Assembly (NCBI GenBank): GCA_030524315.1
Contig: JAUNGU010000001.1
Coordinates: 1-64,000, forward strand
Direction: 5' to 3'
Source: Peptococcaceae bacterium
GTDB taxonomy: Bacteria; Bacillota; Peptococcia; Peptococcales; Peptococcaceae
Length of the DNA stretch: 64,000 nt
The notes below the pieces were generated by a model. That model did not search any database. It had not been told where the DNA came from and saw only the letters and a program-made list of their open reading frames with translations. Position 1 is the first letter of the stretch. Every line of letters starts with the position of its first letter. Both the position numbers and the translations under genes were made by a program. Of the stretch, positions 8,237 through 16,006 are shown in pieces.

Positions 8237-8287
8237 CATGGGTGTGGGAAATTTTATCTGGAGTTTATAATCGGCGCGGGTGGGCTG

Positions 8288-8296
8288 TGGTATAAT
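8288..8296 (+). promoter_or_regulatory. Extended -10 promoter of the two-component operon
   Basis: TGGTATAAT is a perfect extended -10, 29 bases before the GTG start of the histidine kinase gene. No good -35 is visible. Confidence 0.55.
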
Positions 8297-8324
8297 TTCA
8301 TCATTAAATGCCAGGAGGTGCGCC

Positions 8325-9794
8325 GTGAAGATTCGCAGCCGTTTGCAGATTTCTAATATTTTGATGATCGTGATTCCTGTGGGGATCACGGCGGTGTTTG
8401 CGCTCTTGTGCCTGGGAATGATTTGGTTTGCGGCGGTGGGCACGAGTGGCCTGAGCTTTGACGACCAGGAGGAATTTTACGAGGCGAGCCAGGGGATCAC
8501 GGCGATGGTCGAAAACGCCCTGGCATCGGGCGATACCGACAAGCAGCTGGCGCGGCTGGAGTCGTATAGCCGCATTCTCGATGAGACGTCGCTGGCGCTG
8601 ACGGTGGTGCGCGATGGCGAGGATTTCTATCGCTACGGCGTGACCAGCCGCATTGACGAGTCGCTGATTGCCTCGGCGCAGGCGTTGGGCGACAACGGCT
8701 CGGCGTCGCGGGATGGGCGCAGCGTTTACGCCCGCGCCGTGGAGACAGGCGGGCACAGCTACCACATCTTCCTCTGCGGCAGCGACGCGCGCAGCATCGG
8801 CATGGAGCGGCTCAAGGATGTCATCCTCGTGGCGGCGGCGGTGCTGGCAGCAGCGGTGGTGCTGTCGATTCTGGCGACCAACTGGTTTTTGACGCGCTTT
8901 GTTTTTCGCAAAATCGCCCGGCCCTTGGACATTCTCGGCGAGGGCGTCCAGGCCATTGCCGCAGGCGATCTGGACTATCGCATCCGCTACAAGGGGCGCG
9001 ACGAGTTTTCGCCGATTGTCGACGAGTTCAACGAGATGGCGGCGCGGCTGGCGGCGTCGGCTGAGGAAATTCGGCGCCACGAGGAGAGCCGCAAGGAGCT
9101 CATGGCAGGGATTTCCCATGATCTGCGCTCGCCGCTGACGTCGATTCAGGCCTATGTCGAGGGCATCCTCGACGGCGTCGCCGCCACGCCGGACAAGCAG
9201 CAGCAGTATTTGCGCATGATCAAGACCAAGGCCGAGGATATTGAGCGCATGGTCAGCCAGATCTTCCTCTATTCCAAGATGGACCTGGCGGAATTTCCGG
9301 TGCATATGCAGGCGCTGCGGCTGGATGAGGCGGTGCAGGACATTTGCGGTGCGAGCGCTGCCGACTACGCGCGTCGCGGCCTCGACGTGCAGCTTGAGGC
9401 GGCTGAGCCGCTGACGGTGATGGCCGATCCCGAGCTGTTGCGGCGGATTCTCGTGAACCTTTTGGACAACAGCCTCAAGTACAAAACGGCGGCGCGTGGT
9501 ACTGCCACCGTCAGCCTGCGTGCCGAGGGCGACGACGCTGTGCTCACCGCCCGCGACGACGGCCCCGGCGTGCGCCCCGAGGCGGTGGACAAGCTCTTTG
9601 ACATTTTCTACCGCAGCGATCCCGCGCGCCACAATCCCAACCAGGGCAGCGGCCTGGGATTGGCCATCGTCGCCAAGGCCGTCGGCCGCATGGGTGGCCG
9701 TATCAGCGCGCGCAATGTCGCGCCCCACGGGCTTGCCATAGAGATCCGATTTGCGAAAGGAGCAGCCAATGAAAAAACGCATACTGATTGTTGA
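8325..9794 (+). CDS. Sensor histidine kinase
   Basis: This 489-aa membrane sensor starts at a GTG with AGGAGG 6 bases upstream. It has TM1 at about residues 12-40, an extracytoplasmic sensor loop (about 40-165), TM2 (about 166-190), a HAMP domain, a HisKA domain with phospho-acceptor His265 (ISHDLRSPL), and an HATPase_c domain with N box (NLLDNSLKY), G1 (DDGPG) and G2 (GSGLGLAI). It autophosphorylates on His and transfers to the response regulator encoded immediately downstream, whose start overlaps the kinase end by 26 bp. The signal is unknown. Confidence 0.94.
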   Translation: MKIRSRLQISNILMIVIPVGITAVFALLCLGMIWFAAVGTSGLSFDDQEEFYEASQGITAMVENALASGDTDKQLARLESYSRILDETSLALTVVRDGEDFYRYGVTSRIDESLIASAQALGDNGSASRDGRSVYARAVETGGHSYHIFLCGSDARSIGMERLKDVILVAAAVLAAAVVLSILATNWFLTRFVFRKIARPLDILGEGVQAIAAGDLDYRIRYKGRDEFSPIVDEFNEMAARLAASAEEIRRHEESRKELMAGISHDLRSPLTSIQAYVEGILDGVAATPDKQQQYLRMIKTKAEDIERMVSQIFLYSKMDLAEFPVHMQALRLDEAVQDICGASAADYARRGLDVQLEAAEPLTVMADPELLRRILVNLLDNSLKYKTAARGTATVSLRAEGDDAVLTARDDGPGVRPEAVDKLFDIFYRSDPARHNPNQGSGLGLAIVAKAVGRMGGRISARNVAPHGLAIEIRFAKGAANEKTHTDC

Positions 9795-10464
9795 AGACGA
9801 CGCCGCGATTGCGGCGATTGAGCGGGATTATCTGGAGATCAATGATTTTGACGTGGAAATCTCAGGTGACGGCGAGAGCGGCCTGGCGCGGGCCGAGAGC
9901 GGCGAGTTTGATCTGGTGCTCTTGGACGTGATGCTGCCGGGGATGGACGGCTTTGCCGTCTGCCGCGCCCTGCGCGAGGTGTCAGAGGTGCCGATTCTCA
10001 TGGTCACGGCGCGCCAGGAGGACATTGACAAGATCCGCGGCCTGGGCCTGGGCGCCGACGACTACATCGAAAAGCCCTTTTCGCCGAGCGTCCTCGTTGC
10101 CCGCGTCAAGGCGCATTTGGCGCGCTACGAGCGGCTGACGGGCGCGGCTGCGCCCAAGGCAGATGAGCTTGGCATCGGCGAGGTGCGACTCAACACCCAG
10201 ACCCACCGTGTCTATGTGCGCGGCGAGGAGGTCGCCCTCAAGAATAAGGAATACGAGCTCCTGCAATTTTTCATGCAGAATCCAGACGTGGTTTTCAGCC
10301 GCGAGACCCTCTACGAGCGCATCTGGGGCATGGACGCCTTGGGCGATAGCGCCACCGTCGCCGTGCACATCAACCGCCTGCGTGAAAAAATCGAGGCGGA
10401 TCCCGCTAACCCCCGCTACATTCAGACCGTCTGGGGCGCGGGCTACCGGTTTAAGGGCGTGTAA
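9769..10464 (+). CDS. OmpR/PhoB-family response regulator
   Basis: This 231-aa regulator has a receiver domain with acidic pocket (EDD), phospho-acceptor Asp53 (LLDVMLPGMDG), conserved Thr (VTAR) and Lys (EKPF), then a winged-helix DNA-binding domain ending in the standard NPRYIQTVWGAGYRF. The ATG at 9769 follows GAAAGGAG. It is translationally coupled to the histidine kinase. The small membrane-protein gene downstream at 10555 has its own extended -10 and is a candidate target. Confidence 0.95.
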   Translation: MKKRILIVEDDAAIAAIERDYLEINDFDVEISGDGESGLARAESGEFDLVLLDVMLPGMDGFAVCRALREVSEVPILMVTARQEDIDKIRGLGLGADDYIEKPFSPSVLVARVKAHLARYERLTGAAAPKADELGIGEVRLNTQTHRVYVRGEEVALKNKEYELLQFFMQNPDVVFSRETLYERIWGMDALGDSATVAVHINRLREKIEADPANPRYIQTVWGAGYRFKGV

Positions 10465-10515
10465 ACATCGTTTATCTTTTGTTTAAACATTGGCAAGGGT
10501 GTGTTTATCGGTCGT

Positions 10516-10524
10516 TGCTATACT
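10516..10524 (+). promoter_or_regulatory. Extended -10 promoter of the zinc-ribbon membrane protein
   Basis: TGCTATACT lies 31 bases before the ATG at 10555. No clear -35 is seen, so activation by a regulator, such as the adjacent response regulator, is possible. Confidence 0.5.
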
Positions 10525-10554
10525 GAGAGCATCAAATGAGAGGAGCGATGACCG

Positions 10555-11049
10555 ATGAAAGATTATCGCAGTGAGATCATGGCGCTGGATTCCCGGCGTC
10601 TGGCGAAACAGTTTATTTTCCTGAGTGCGTGTGTTATGATATTAGGTGGTTGTGTATTGGCGGCGCTCTATTGGCCGCAGATCCAGGCCGCCGCCCAATA
10701 CGTGCAGCAAGCGGGGATTCATCCCTATCTTTTGGATGACGATTGGTTGGAAGCTGCCGTGGGTACGCCGAGCCTCTTGGCCCAGGCCGTGACGGCAGGA
10801 TTGGCGGTGATCGCCTGCGCTTGGCTGGGCGCGTACTGGCTCCTGGTCGCCGCAGGGCTCTACCAGGCGGCAGAACGTCGCGCCATGAATGGCCCGCTCT
10901 GGCTTGCGCTGGGGCTTTTGGGCAACCTCGCCGCTGTGGCGCTCTTTGCACTTGTGTGCGCGCAAACGCGCACCGCTTGCCCGGCTTGTGGCGCAAGCGT
11001 TGGTACGAAGGATGGCTTTTGCGGCCGCTGCGGCGCAAAGCAAGCATAA
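10555..11049 (+). CDS. Small membrane protein with C-terminal zinc ribbon
   Basis: This 164-aa protein has three predicted membrane helices (about residues 19-40, 78-102 and 113-134) and a C-terminal zinc-ribbon: CPAC near 141 and CGRC near 156. The ribbon probably lies on the cytoplasmic side. AGGAG lies upstream of the ATG. I do not recognise a family. It follows the two-component genes with its own promoter, which makes it a plausible regulon member; that is inference. Confidence 0.75.
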   Translation: MKDYRSEIMALDSRRLAKQFIFLSACVMILGGCVLAALYWPQIQAAAQYVQQAGIHPYLLDDDWLEAAVGTPSLLAQAVTAGLAVIACAWLGAYWLLVAAGLYQAAERRAMNGPLWLALGLLGNLAAVALFALVCAQTRTACPACGASVGTKDGFCGRCGAKQA

Positions 11050-11055
11050 ATAAAA

Positions 11056-11086
11056 ATCGCACAGCGAGCGGTCCTCGTTGTGCGAT
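11056..11086. terminator. Hairpin between the zinc-ribbon and DUF368 genes
   Basis: A 13-bp stem with one G-T pair (11056-11068 with 11074-11086) ends in ATTGTG on the plus strand but in TTTTTATTTA on the minus strand. It is a canonical terminator only for a minus-strand transcript. On the plus strand it may be an mRNA-stabilising or weak terminator structure. Confidence 0.5.
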
Positions 11087-11117
11087 ATTGTGATGATGAA
11101 AAAGATGAGGGGACAAG

Positions 11118-12014
11118 ATGATCTGGCAAATTTTTAATGGCGTATGTATGGCGTTGGCAGACAGCGTGCCAGGGGTGTCCGGTGGCACTGTGGCCTATAT
11201 TCTGGGTTTTTACGAGCGCTTTATCAATGCACTCCACCATTTTTTCAGTGGCTCGCCGCGTGACCGTCGCGATGCCATGAGCTATCTCGGCAAGCTCGGC
11301 ATTGGCTGGGTGGTTGGCATGGTGGTGTCGATGCTCGTGCTGGCGCAGCTTTTTGAGCGCAATATTTATTTTCTCACGTCCCTCTTTTTGGGGCTGACGC
11401 TGGCGGCCTTTCCCTTCGTGGTCAATGAGGAAAAGGACGTCATCAAGGGTCACGGGCGCAATTTTCCCTTCTTGATTCTGGGACTCGCCCTCGTCTGCGG
11501 CATGATCGTCTTCCGTGATGTCTCCGGCGACGGCGGCGCGGTCAACTTCCTGGCACTGGCACCCCTCCAATATGTGTATATCTTTATTTCCGGCGCCCTG
11601 GCCATTTCCGCCATGGTGCTGCCAGGCGTCAGCGGCTCGACGGTGCTCCTCATCATGGGTGTCTACCTGCCGACGGTCAACGCCATCAATGCCCTGGCCC
11701 ATCTCGAGCTCGGCGTGCTGCCGGGGATCATCACCCTGGCCGTGGGCATTCTCTGCGGGGCGGCCATCGCCGTGCGCTTCCTGCGCATCGCCCTCAAGCA
11801 CCACCGCAGCAAAATCGTCTACTTCATCCTCGGCCTCCTGATCGGCTCCCTCTACGCCATCAGCGTCGGCCCAACCACCCTCGGCACCGGCCTCGAGGCC
11901 CTGGGCACCGACACCTTCAGCATCCTCGGCTTCGTCCTCGGCGTGCTCATCCTCTTCGGCCTCGAACGCGTCAAAGTCGCCAACAAAAAACGCGAAGCCC
12001 TCGCAGAAAAATAA
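11118..12014 (+). CDS. DUF368 membrane protein, PopT-type undecaprenyl-phosphate translocase
   Basis: This 298-aa polytopic membrane protein has the two DUF368 signature motifs: DSVPGVSGGTVAYILGFYE near the N-terminus and VLPGVSGSTVLLIMGVY mid-protein, forming an inverted repeat. From established work, DUF368 proteins (PopT) and DedA-family UptA recycle the C55-P lipid carrier from outer to inner leaflet for wall synthesis. GAGGGG precedes the ATG. It ends at a strong terminator. Confidence 0.9.
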   Translation: MIWQIFNGVCMALADSVPGVSGGTVAYILGFYERFINALHHFFSGSPRDRRDAMSYLGKLGIGWVVGMVVSMLVLAQLFERNIYFLTSLFLGLTLAAFPFVVNEEKDVIKGHGRNFPFLILGLALVCGMIVFRDVSGDGGAVNFLALAPLQYVYIFISGALAISAMVLPGVSGSTVLLIMGVYLPTVNAINALAHLELGVLPGIITLAVGILCGAAIAVRFLRIALKHHRSKIVYFILGLLIGSLYAISVGPTTLGTGLEALGTDTFSILGFVLGVLILFGLERVKVANKKREALAEK

Positions 12015-12022
12015 TCCACCAG

Positions 12023-12048
12023 CGCCCGCCCATCGGCGGGCGTTTTTT
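12023..12048 (+). terminator. Terminator of the DUF368 gene
   Basis: GCCCGCC/GGCGGGC (12024-12030, 12035-12041) is followed by TTTTTT. It is nearly the same as the terminator at 15906-15930. Confidence 0.9.
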
Positions 12049-12070
12049 CGTGGGTGGAGCAGAGATTTGC

Positions 12071-12120
12071 TTGTCTGTGATGAATAAAACGCGTATAATA
12101 AAATTACCAGATAGGTAATT
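12071..12120 (+). promoter_or_regulatory. Promoter and operator of the toxin-antitoxin operon
   Basis: TTGTCT (12071-12076), 17 bases and TATAAT (12094-12099) form a sigma-A promoter. Directly over the expected start lies a perfect inverted repeat AATTACC-AGATA-GGTAATT (12102-12120). Such a placement is typical of an operator bound by the module's own antitoxin. Confidence 0.75.
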
Positions 12121-12140
12121 GAAAAAACAAGGAGGCCGTC

Positions 12141-12500
12141 GTGAAGGTTGAATACGCATCGGATAAACTCAAGAAAAAATGCAGTGATTTGAAATCTGCG
12201 CAAAAGCTTTTCAGCGGCGATAAAAGCTTGGCGAGAAGTCTGCTTGCGCGCATCAATGCGCTGGAAAGTGCAGAGACATTGAAGGACATCATTGTGCAGC
12301 GTCCATTTCATTTTCATAAGCTCGCGAATAATATGGAGGGCTATTTTGCCATCGATGTCAAAAGCCGTCGAGATCCGTGGCGCATCATTCTCGAGCCATT
12401 GGATGCTGCGGGGGAACGCTACGTTCCCTGTCATATTGATGAAATTGTAGAACAGGTAAGAATTGTAGAAATTGCGGAGGTGAGCAAGCATTATGAGTAA
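12141..12500 (+). CDS. higB: HigB-like toxin (RelE/ParE superfamily)
   Basis: This 119-aa protein starts at a GTG with AAGGAGG upstream. It looks like the plasmid-maintenance killer/HigB group: a basic N-terminus, central RPFHFHKLANNMEGYFAIDV and the beta-strand WRIILEPLD. Family members are ribosome-dependent mRNA interferases. The toxin gene precedes and overlaps the antitoxin gene by 8 bp, the inverted order characteristic of higBA. Activity is inferred from family and context. Confidence 0.82.
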   Translation: MKVEYASDKLKKKCSDLKSAQKLFSGDKSLARSLLARINALESAETLKDIIVQRPFHFHKLANNMEGYFAIDVKSRRDPWRIILEPLDAAGERYVPCHIDEIVEQVRIVEIAEVSKHYE

Positions 12501-13569
12501 TTATATTGAATACGCAGACGGCGTTGCCTTTCATCCTGGCTACTACATAGAAGAGCTCATTGACGATGCAGGGCTCACACAGGAAGAATTTGCCAAGCGC
12601 TTAGATACGACACCAAAAACGCTGAGCCTCTTGGTTCGTGGTAAGCAGCGGCTTTCGGTGGATATTGCCGCAAAGCTCTCGCGGATGTTGGGCACGAGCA
12701 TTCAATATTGGCTCAATTTGCAGAGCGCTTTTGATGCGACTGTTGCGGCCCATGAGGGCGCTGCGGAATTGGATCGAGAACGGGAGATTTTTGCCTACCT
12801 TGAGTACAAGTATTTCAGAATCCATTTTGGCCTGCCGGATTTGCCTAGACAAAAGGATGCGCAAATGAAGGCTGTGCGCGAATTCCTTGGGATTTCGTCG
12901 CTGACGCTGCTGGCCAAGCCTGATTGGGCCGTGCGCTTTCGGAGTGCGACGGCGCATCTTTCAGAGGGCAACATTGTCAAGGCTAATGTGATGGTGCAAA
13001 TCGCTCTGAATCAAGCCCTTGCGACGGCAACCCACAAATTCAACCAAGATAAATTTGCGCAAGCAGTGGACCGTGCCCTCACACTGACAACGGCCCAGGA
13101 AAATTTCTACGACACACTCCAGGCTGATTTTCGAGAAGCGGGCGTCAGCCTGGTGATTTTGCCGAACATTCCCGGCTCGAAAATCAACGGCGCAACCGTG
13201 AAAATCGATGGCCATGTGGTGCTCATGGTCAATGACCGTCGCGCAGCAGCCGATACCTTCTGGTTCACGCTTTTTCATGAAATCGGTCACATTATGAATG
13301 GCGATTTGGGAATTTCCTTTGAAGGCGAGACGGGTGCGCAGGAAAGTAAGGCCGACGCGTACGCTGCTGACAAGTTGATTCCGCAAGCAGATTATGAAAC
13401 CTTTGTCAAGCAAGGCAGCTTCACTGTGCAATCCATCACTGGATTCGCTCAGCAGATGGATAGAGACCCCGGCATCGTGCTCGGCAGATTGCAGTGCGAT
13501 GGCCACGTGCGTTACAACGACCGCAGCCTCAACACCCTGCGCCGTCCATATAAGGCTGCAAAATCCTGA
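12493..13569 (+). CDS. higA: HigA-type antitoxin fused to an ImmA/IrrE metallopeptidase
   Basis: This 358-aa protein has an N-terminal HigA-type Xre HTH (about residues 15-75: LIDDAGLTQEEFAKRLDTTPK). From about 190 it carries an M78 peptidase domain with the zinc motif HEIGH at 262-266 and a downstream Glu/Asp-rich ESKADAYAADKLIP segment supplying the third ligand. Free-standing ImmA proteases cleave repressors; fused to an antitoxin it could remodel its own or another repressor under stress, which is inference. It overlaps the toxin gene and is likely to bind the palindrome at 12102-12120. Confidence 0.88.
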   Translation: MSNYIEYADGVAFHPGYYIEELIDDAGLTQEEFAKRLDTTPKTLSLLVRGKQRLSVDIAAKLSRMLGTSIQYWLNLQSAFDATVAAHEGAAELDREREIFAYLEYKYFRIHFGLPDLPRQKDAQMKAVREFLGISSLTLLAKPDWAVRFRSATAHLSEGNIVKANVMVQIALNQALATATHKFNQDKFAQAVDRALTLTTAQENFYDTLQADFREAGVSLVILPNIPGSKINGATVKIDGHVVLMVNDRRAAADTFWFTLFHEIGHIMNGDLGISFEGETGAQESKADAYAADKLIPQADYETFVKQGSFTVQSITGFAQQMDRDPGIVLGRLQCDGHVRYNDRSLNTLRRPYKAAKS

Positions 13570-13582
13570 TGTTCATACAGCA

Positions 13583-13630
13583 AAGCCGCAACGCCGATGA
13601 CCCTCCATCGGCACTGTGGCTTCGTTTTTT
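13583..13630 (+). terminator. Terminator of the toxin-antitoxin operon
   Basis: AAGCCGCA-AC-GCCGATG pairs with CATCGGC-AC-TGTGGCTT (13583-13599/13606-13622) and is followed by CGTTTTTT. The run on into CATGCGCGGC recurs after other terminators of the window. Confidence 0.85.
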
Positions 13631-13644
13631 CATGCGCGGCAAAA

Positions 13645-13670
13645 GAAAAAGCCGCTGGCTGGCAGCGGCT
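13645..13670 (-). terminator. Terminator of the anion transporter gene
   Basis: AGCCGCTG/CAGCGGCT (13650-13657, 13663-13670) on the minus strand is followed by TTTTTCTTTT, just past the stop at 13681. Confidence 0.88.
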
Positions 13671-13680
13671 GAGTGTGGTG

Positions 13681-15123
13681 TTAGAAGATGAGGTTGGCGA
13701 CGGGGAGGCCGATGATGATGTAGGTGAGGATCGAAAAGGCGATGAACACGCTGCCGTATTTTATGATATCATTGGTGGATACATAGTCGCGGCTTGCGTG
13801 AAGAATGGCGGCGTAGGGCGAGGCGGCTGGCGTCAGCACCGCGAGGAACATGGCCATGGTGACGGTGACAGCCAGGGGCACGGTGTTGTCGATGCCGAGA
13901 GAGGGAGCGATGATGACAATTACCTGCATGAGCAGCGCACCCATGATGGCGTTGTTGGCAAAGTTGGTGATGACAGCCCCGGTGACAATGAGCGCCGCCA
14001 TGAAAAAGAGAGCGCCTTTGCCGTCAAAGACGGGCATCATAAGGCCCAAAAGCCAATCGCTGATGCCGGTCTCCTCGGCCATCAGGCAGCTGGAAAAATA
14101 AATCGCCACCGTTACGAGGACAAAGAGATCCATCATGACATAGTTGCGGATTTTGCTTGGCTCGAGCACGGGCTTGCCATCGATGCGCAAAAACATTAGC
14201 AGCGCGATTAAAATAAAGGAAAAGCCAATGAGCCCCATGCGATTGATGACATCTGTCAGCGCACAGTCGGGAATGATGTAAGGCAGCGTTGCCACGAGCA
14301 TGAAGAGAATGGCGACGAGAATGTAGATTTTTTGCACGATGCTCATCGGTGGCAGGGGTTCTTGCGTGGTGGCGTCAAATTTCAACTCTTTGAGCCTGCG
14401 CATATCCGGACGTAGCACAAATTTGATGACAAGTGTTAAAATGAGCATAATAGTCAAGCTCATGACCACGTTGAAAAGCATGTAGAGCCCGTAGTTTAGG
14501 CTGATGCCGCTGGCCTCTTGATAAGCGCCCAGAATCACGAGCTGGCCGCCGATGAAGGGCAGGGTGCATTGGCCAAGGGTGGCGGCGATGAAGGTGGCAA
14601 TGATGAGAATCTTAAAATAGGCATCCTTGGCGGTGTAGCCGACTTGCTTGAGAATGACCACTAGCGTCGGCCAGAGCATGAGCATAACCATCATCGTTTC
14701 CACAAAGGATGAAATGAAAAATGCCGCCACCAGCATGACAAAGCTGAATACTGCTGGCCGTCCCTGCATGACGCGTCGCGTTAAAAACCAGCGGGCAATA
14801 TATTGGGTCAGGCCGCAGTCGCTGATCGCGCCAAAAAGAATCATGCCAAACATCATGAGCAGCGGCACATCTGCCGAAAATGCCTGGAGGACGCTGGACA
14901 TATCCGCATAATCTGTGAAGCCGAGGGCCACCAGCGCGACCAGGCTCGGCCAGAAAATATCCACCGTTGACCAAAGATAGAGCGCGCCTAAAAATATCCC
15001 GCCAATTTGCATACCAATCTCTGTGATTGGCGCCACAGGAGGCAGCAACGGGATGCCAAACATGAGCAAGAGCCCTATGGCGCTATTGATCCAATACATG
15101 GAATGTGTTGCTTTCTGAGCCAT
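13681..15123 (-). CDS. SLC13/DASS-like anion:Na+ symporter permease
   Basis: This 480-aa permease has about 12 hydrophobic helices. It resembles divalent anion/Na+ symporters (SLC13, CitT/ArsB superfamily) that import di- or tricarboxylates or sulfate. Signs are paired re-entrant-type motifs (ISSFVETMMVML in the first half, ITNFANNAIMGALLM in the second) and a TPAASPYAAILH segment near the end. ATG at 15123 is preferred because GAGGTG lies 6 bases upstream; an in-frame GTG at 15132 overlaps that ribosome site. Divergent from a Crp/Fnr regulator gene, which likely controls it. Substrate is not determined. Confidence 0.85.
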   Translation of the reverse strand: MAQKATHSMYWINSAIGLLLMFGIPLLPPVAPITEIGMQIGGIFLGALYLWSTVDIFWPSLVALVALGFTDYADMSSVLQAFSADVPLLMMFGMILFGAISDCGLTQYIARWFLTRRVMQGRPAVFSFVMLVAAFFISSFVETMMVMLMLWPTLVVILKQVGYTAKDAYFKILIIATFIAATLGQCTLPFIGGQLVILGAYQEASGISLNYGLYMLFNVVMSLTIMLILTLVIKFVLRPDMRRLKELKFDATTQEPLPPMSIVQKIYILVAILFMLVATLPYIIPDCALTDVINRMGLIGFSFILIALLMFLRIDGKPVLEPSKIRNYVMMDLFVLVTVAIYFSSCLMAEETGISDWLLGLMMPVFDGKGALFFMAALIVTGAVITNFANNAIMGALLMQVIVIIAPSLGIDNTVPLAVTVTMAMFLAVLTPAASPYAAILHASRDYVSTNDIIKYGSVFIAFSILTYIIIGLPVANLIF

Positions 15124-15181
15124 TTTTATCACCTCGTTGTAATCTTGCAGCGGATGGGGCTGCGGTTCATGCTTATATGTT

Positions 15182-15216
15182 ACAAATGATTGGACGAAAA
15201 CAACAATAGCATTTGT
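15182..15216. promoter_or_regulatory. Inverted repeat in the transporter-Crp divergent region
   Basis: ACAAATG (15182-15188) and CATTTGT (15210-15216) form an inverted repeat with a 21-base gap, close to both divergent genes. It is a candidate binding site for the Crp/Fnr protein, although wider-spaced than typical Crp sites. Confidence 0.4.
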
Positions 15217-15251
15217 TATGCACGATAGGATTTTGAGAGGAGGTGTTGTCT

Positions 15252-15881
15252 ATGTGGGATCAAAAATGGTTGGCGCAATTTCCCCAGGTGGCATTTCCGG
15301 CAAAGGCGCATATTATTTCTGTGGGCGAGCCGGTGCGCTACAATTATTATTTGATGAGCGGCGTGTGCGCCAAAATATTGCCGCTTTACAATGGCGAGGA
15401 CTACATTGCCCATTATTATTACGCGGGCAAAATGCTCGGCGTCCATTTGCACCGTTACGGACAGGCGTCGCAGCTCGATTTTCAGGCGCGTACCGCTTGC
15501 GTTTGTTACAAAATCCCGCAGCAGGAGGTGGCGCAGCAGATTGCGGCCAACAGCCGTCTCTGCTATGGGCTCTTGCAGGAGCTTGCAGATGAGTTGGACG
15601 ATCGCGGCGACCTGTCTGCGGCGCAATTTGCCGGTGGTGGGATTTCGATTCTGAGCATGGCGCTCAAATCCCTCGCCGTCATGCAAAAGGACGGTCAGTA
15701 TCATATTCCGGCGTTTTTTACCAACGTCGAGCTCAGCAATTATTGTGGCATCCATGCGGTGACCATTTCGCGCCTGCTCAGCAAGCTCAAAAGCAGGGGC
15801 ATCCTCGAACGCACCAAGGATGGCATTGTCGTTTACGATATGGAAAAGCTGTCCGCCTGCATTCGCTCAGAGGAAGCGTGA
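15252..15881 (+). CDS. Crp/Fnr-family transcriptional regulator
   Basis: This 209-aa regulator has an N-terminal cupin-like sensor domain (about residues 15-120) and a C-terminal winged helix (about 145-200) with recognition helix region IHAVTISRLLSKLKSRGILE. AGGAGG lies 8 bases before the ATG. The sensor lacks the Fnr-type N-terminal cysteine cluster, so an iron-sulfur oxygen sensor is unlikely; a small ligand is more likely. Divergence from the anion transporter suggests it controls uptake. Confidence 0.87.
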   Translation: MWDQKWLAQFPQVAFPAKAHIISVGEPVRYNYYLMSGVCAKILPLYNGEDYIAHYYYAGKMLGVHLHRYGQASQLDFQARTACVCYKIPQQEVAQQIAANSRLCYGLLQELADELDDRGDLSAAQFAGGGISILSMALKSLAVMQKDGQYHIPAFFTNVELSNYCGIHAVTISRLLSKLKSRGILERTKDGIVVYDMEKLSACIRSEEA

Positions 15882-15905
15882 GACAGCGGCGACACATTTT
15901 CTGGC

Positions 15906-15930
15906 GCCCGCCTATCGGCGGGCGTTTTTT
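15906..15930 (+). terminator. Terminator of the Crp/Fnr gene
   Basis: GCCCGCC/GGCGGGC (15906-15912, 15917-15923) is followed by TTTTTT. It is almost the same as 12023-12048, then continues CATGCGCGGC as at 13631-13640. Confidence 0.9.
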
Positions 15931-16006
15931 CATGCGCGGCGTCCTTGGCGCTGTCAATTTTTGGCGAAAAAAGGTATAATGGAAGCACCATGACACAGGG
16001 GGATGA

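Noticed and set aside
8304-9782. 492-codon minus-strand frame opposite the histidine kinase
   Set aside because: The kinase has every catalytic box; the antisense product has no recognisable features.
10860-12491. 543-codon minus-strand frame across DUF368 and the toxin gene
   Set aside because: It crosses a strong terminator, promoter and operator of genuine plus-strand genes; the product is low-complexity Glu/Asp/Ala.
13597-14199. 200-codon plus-strand frame over the transporter 3' end
   Set aside because: It lies antisense to the permease and across its terminator; the product is Asp/His/Gly-rich without family features.
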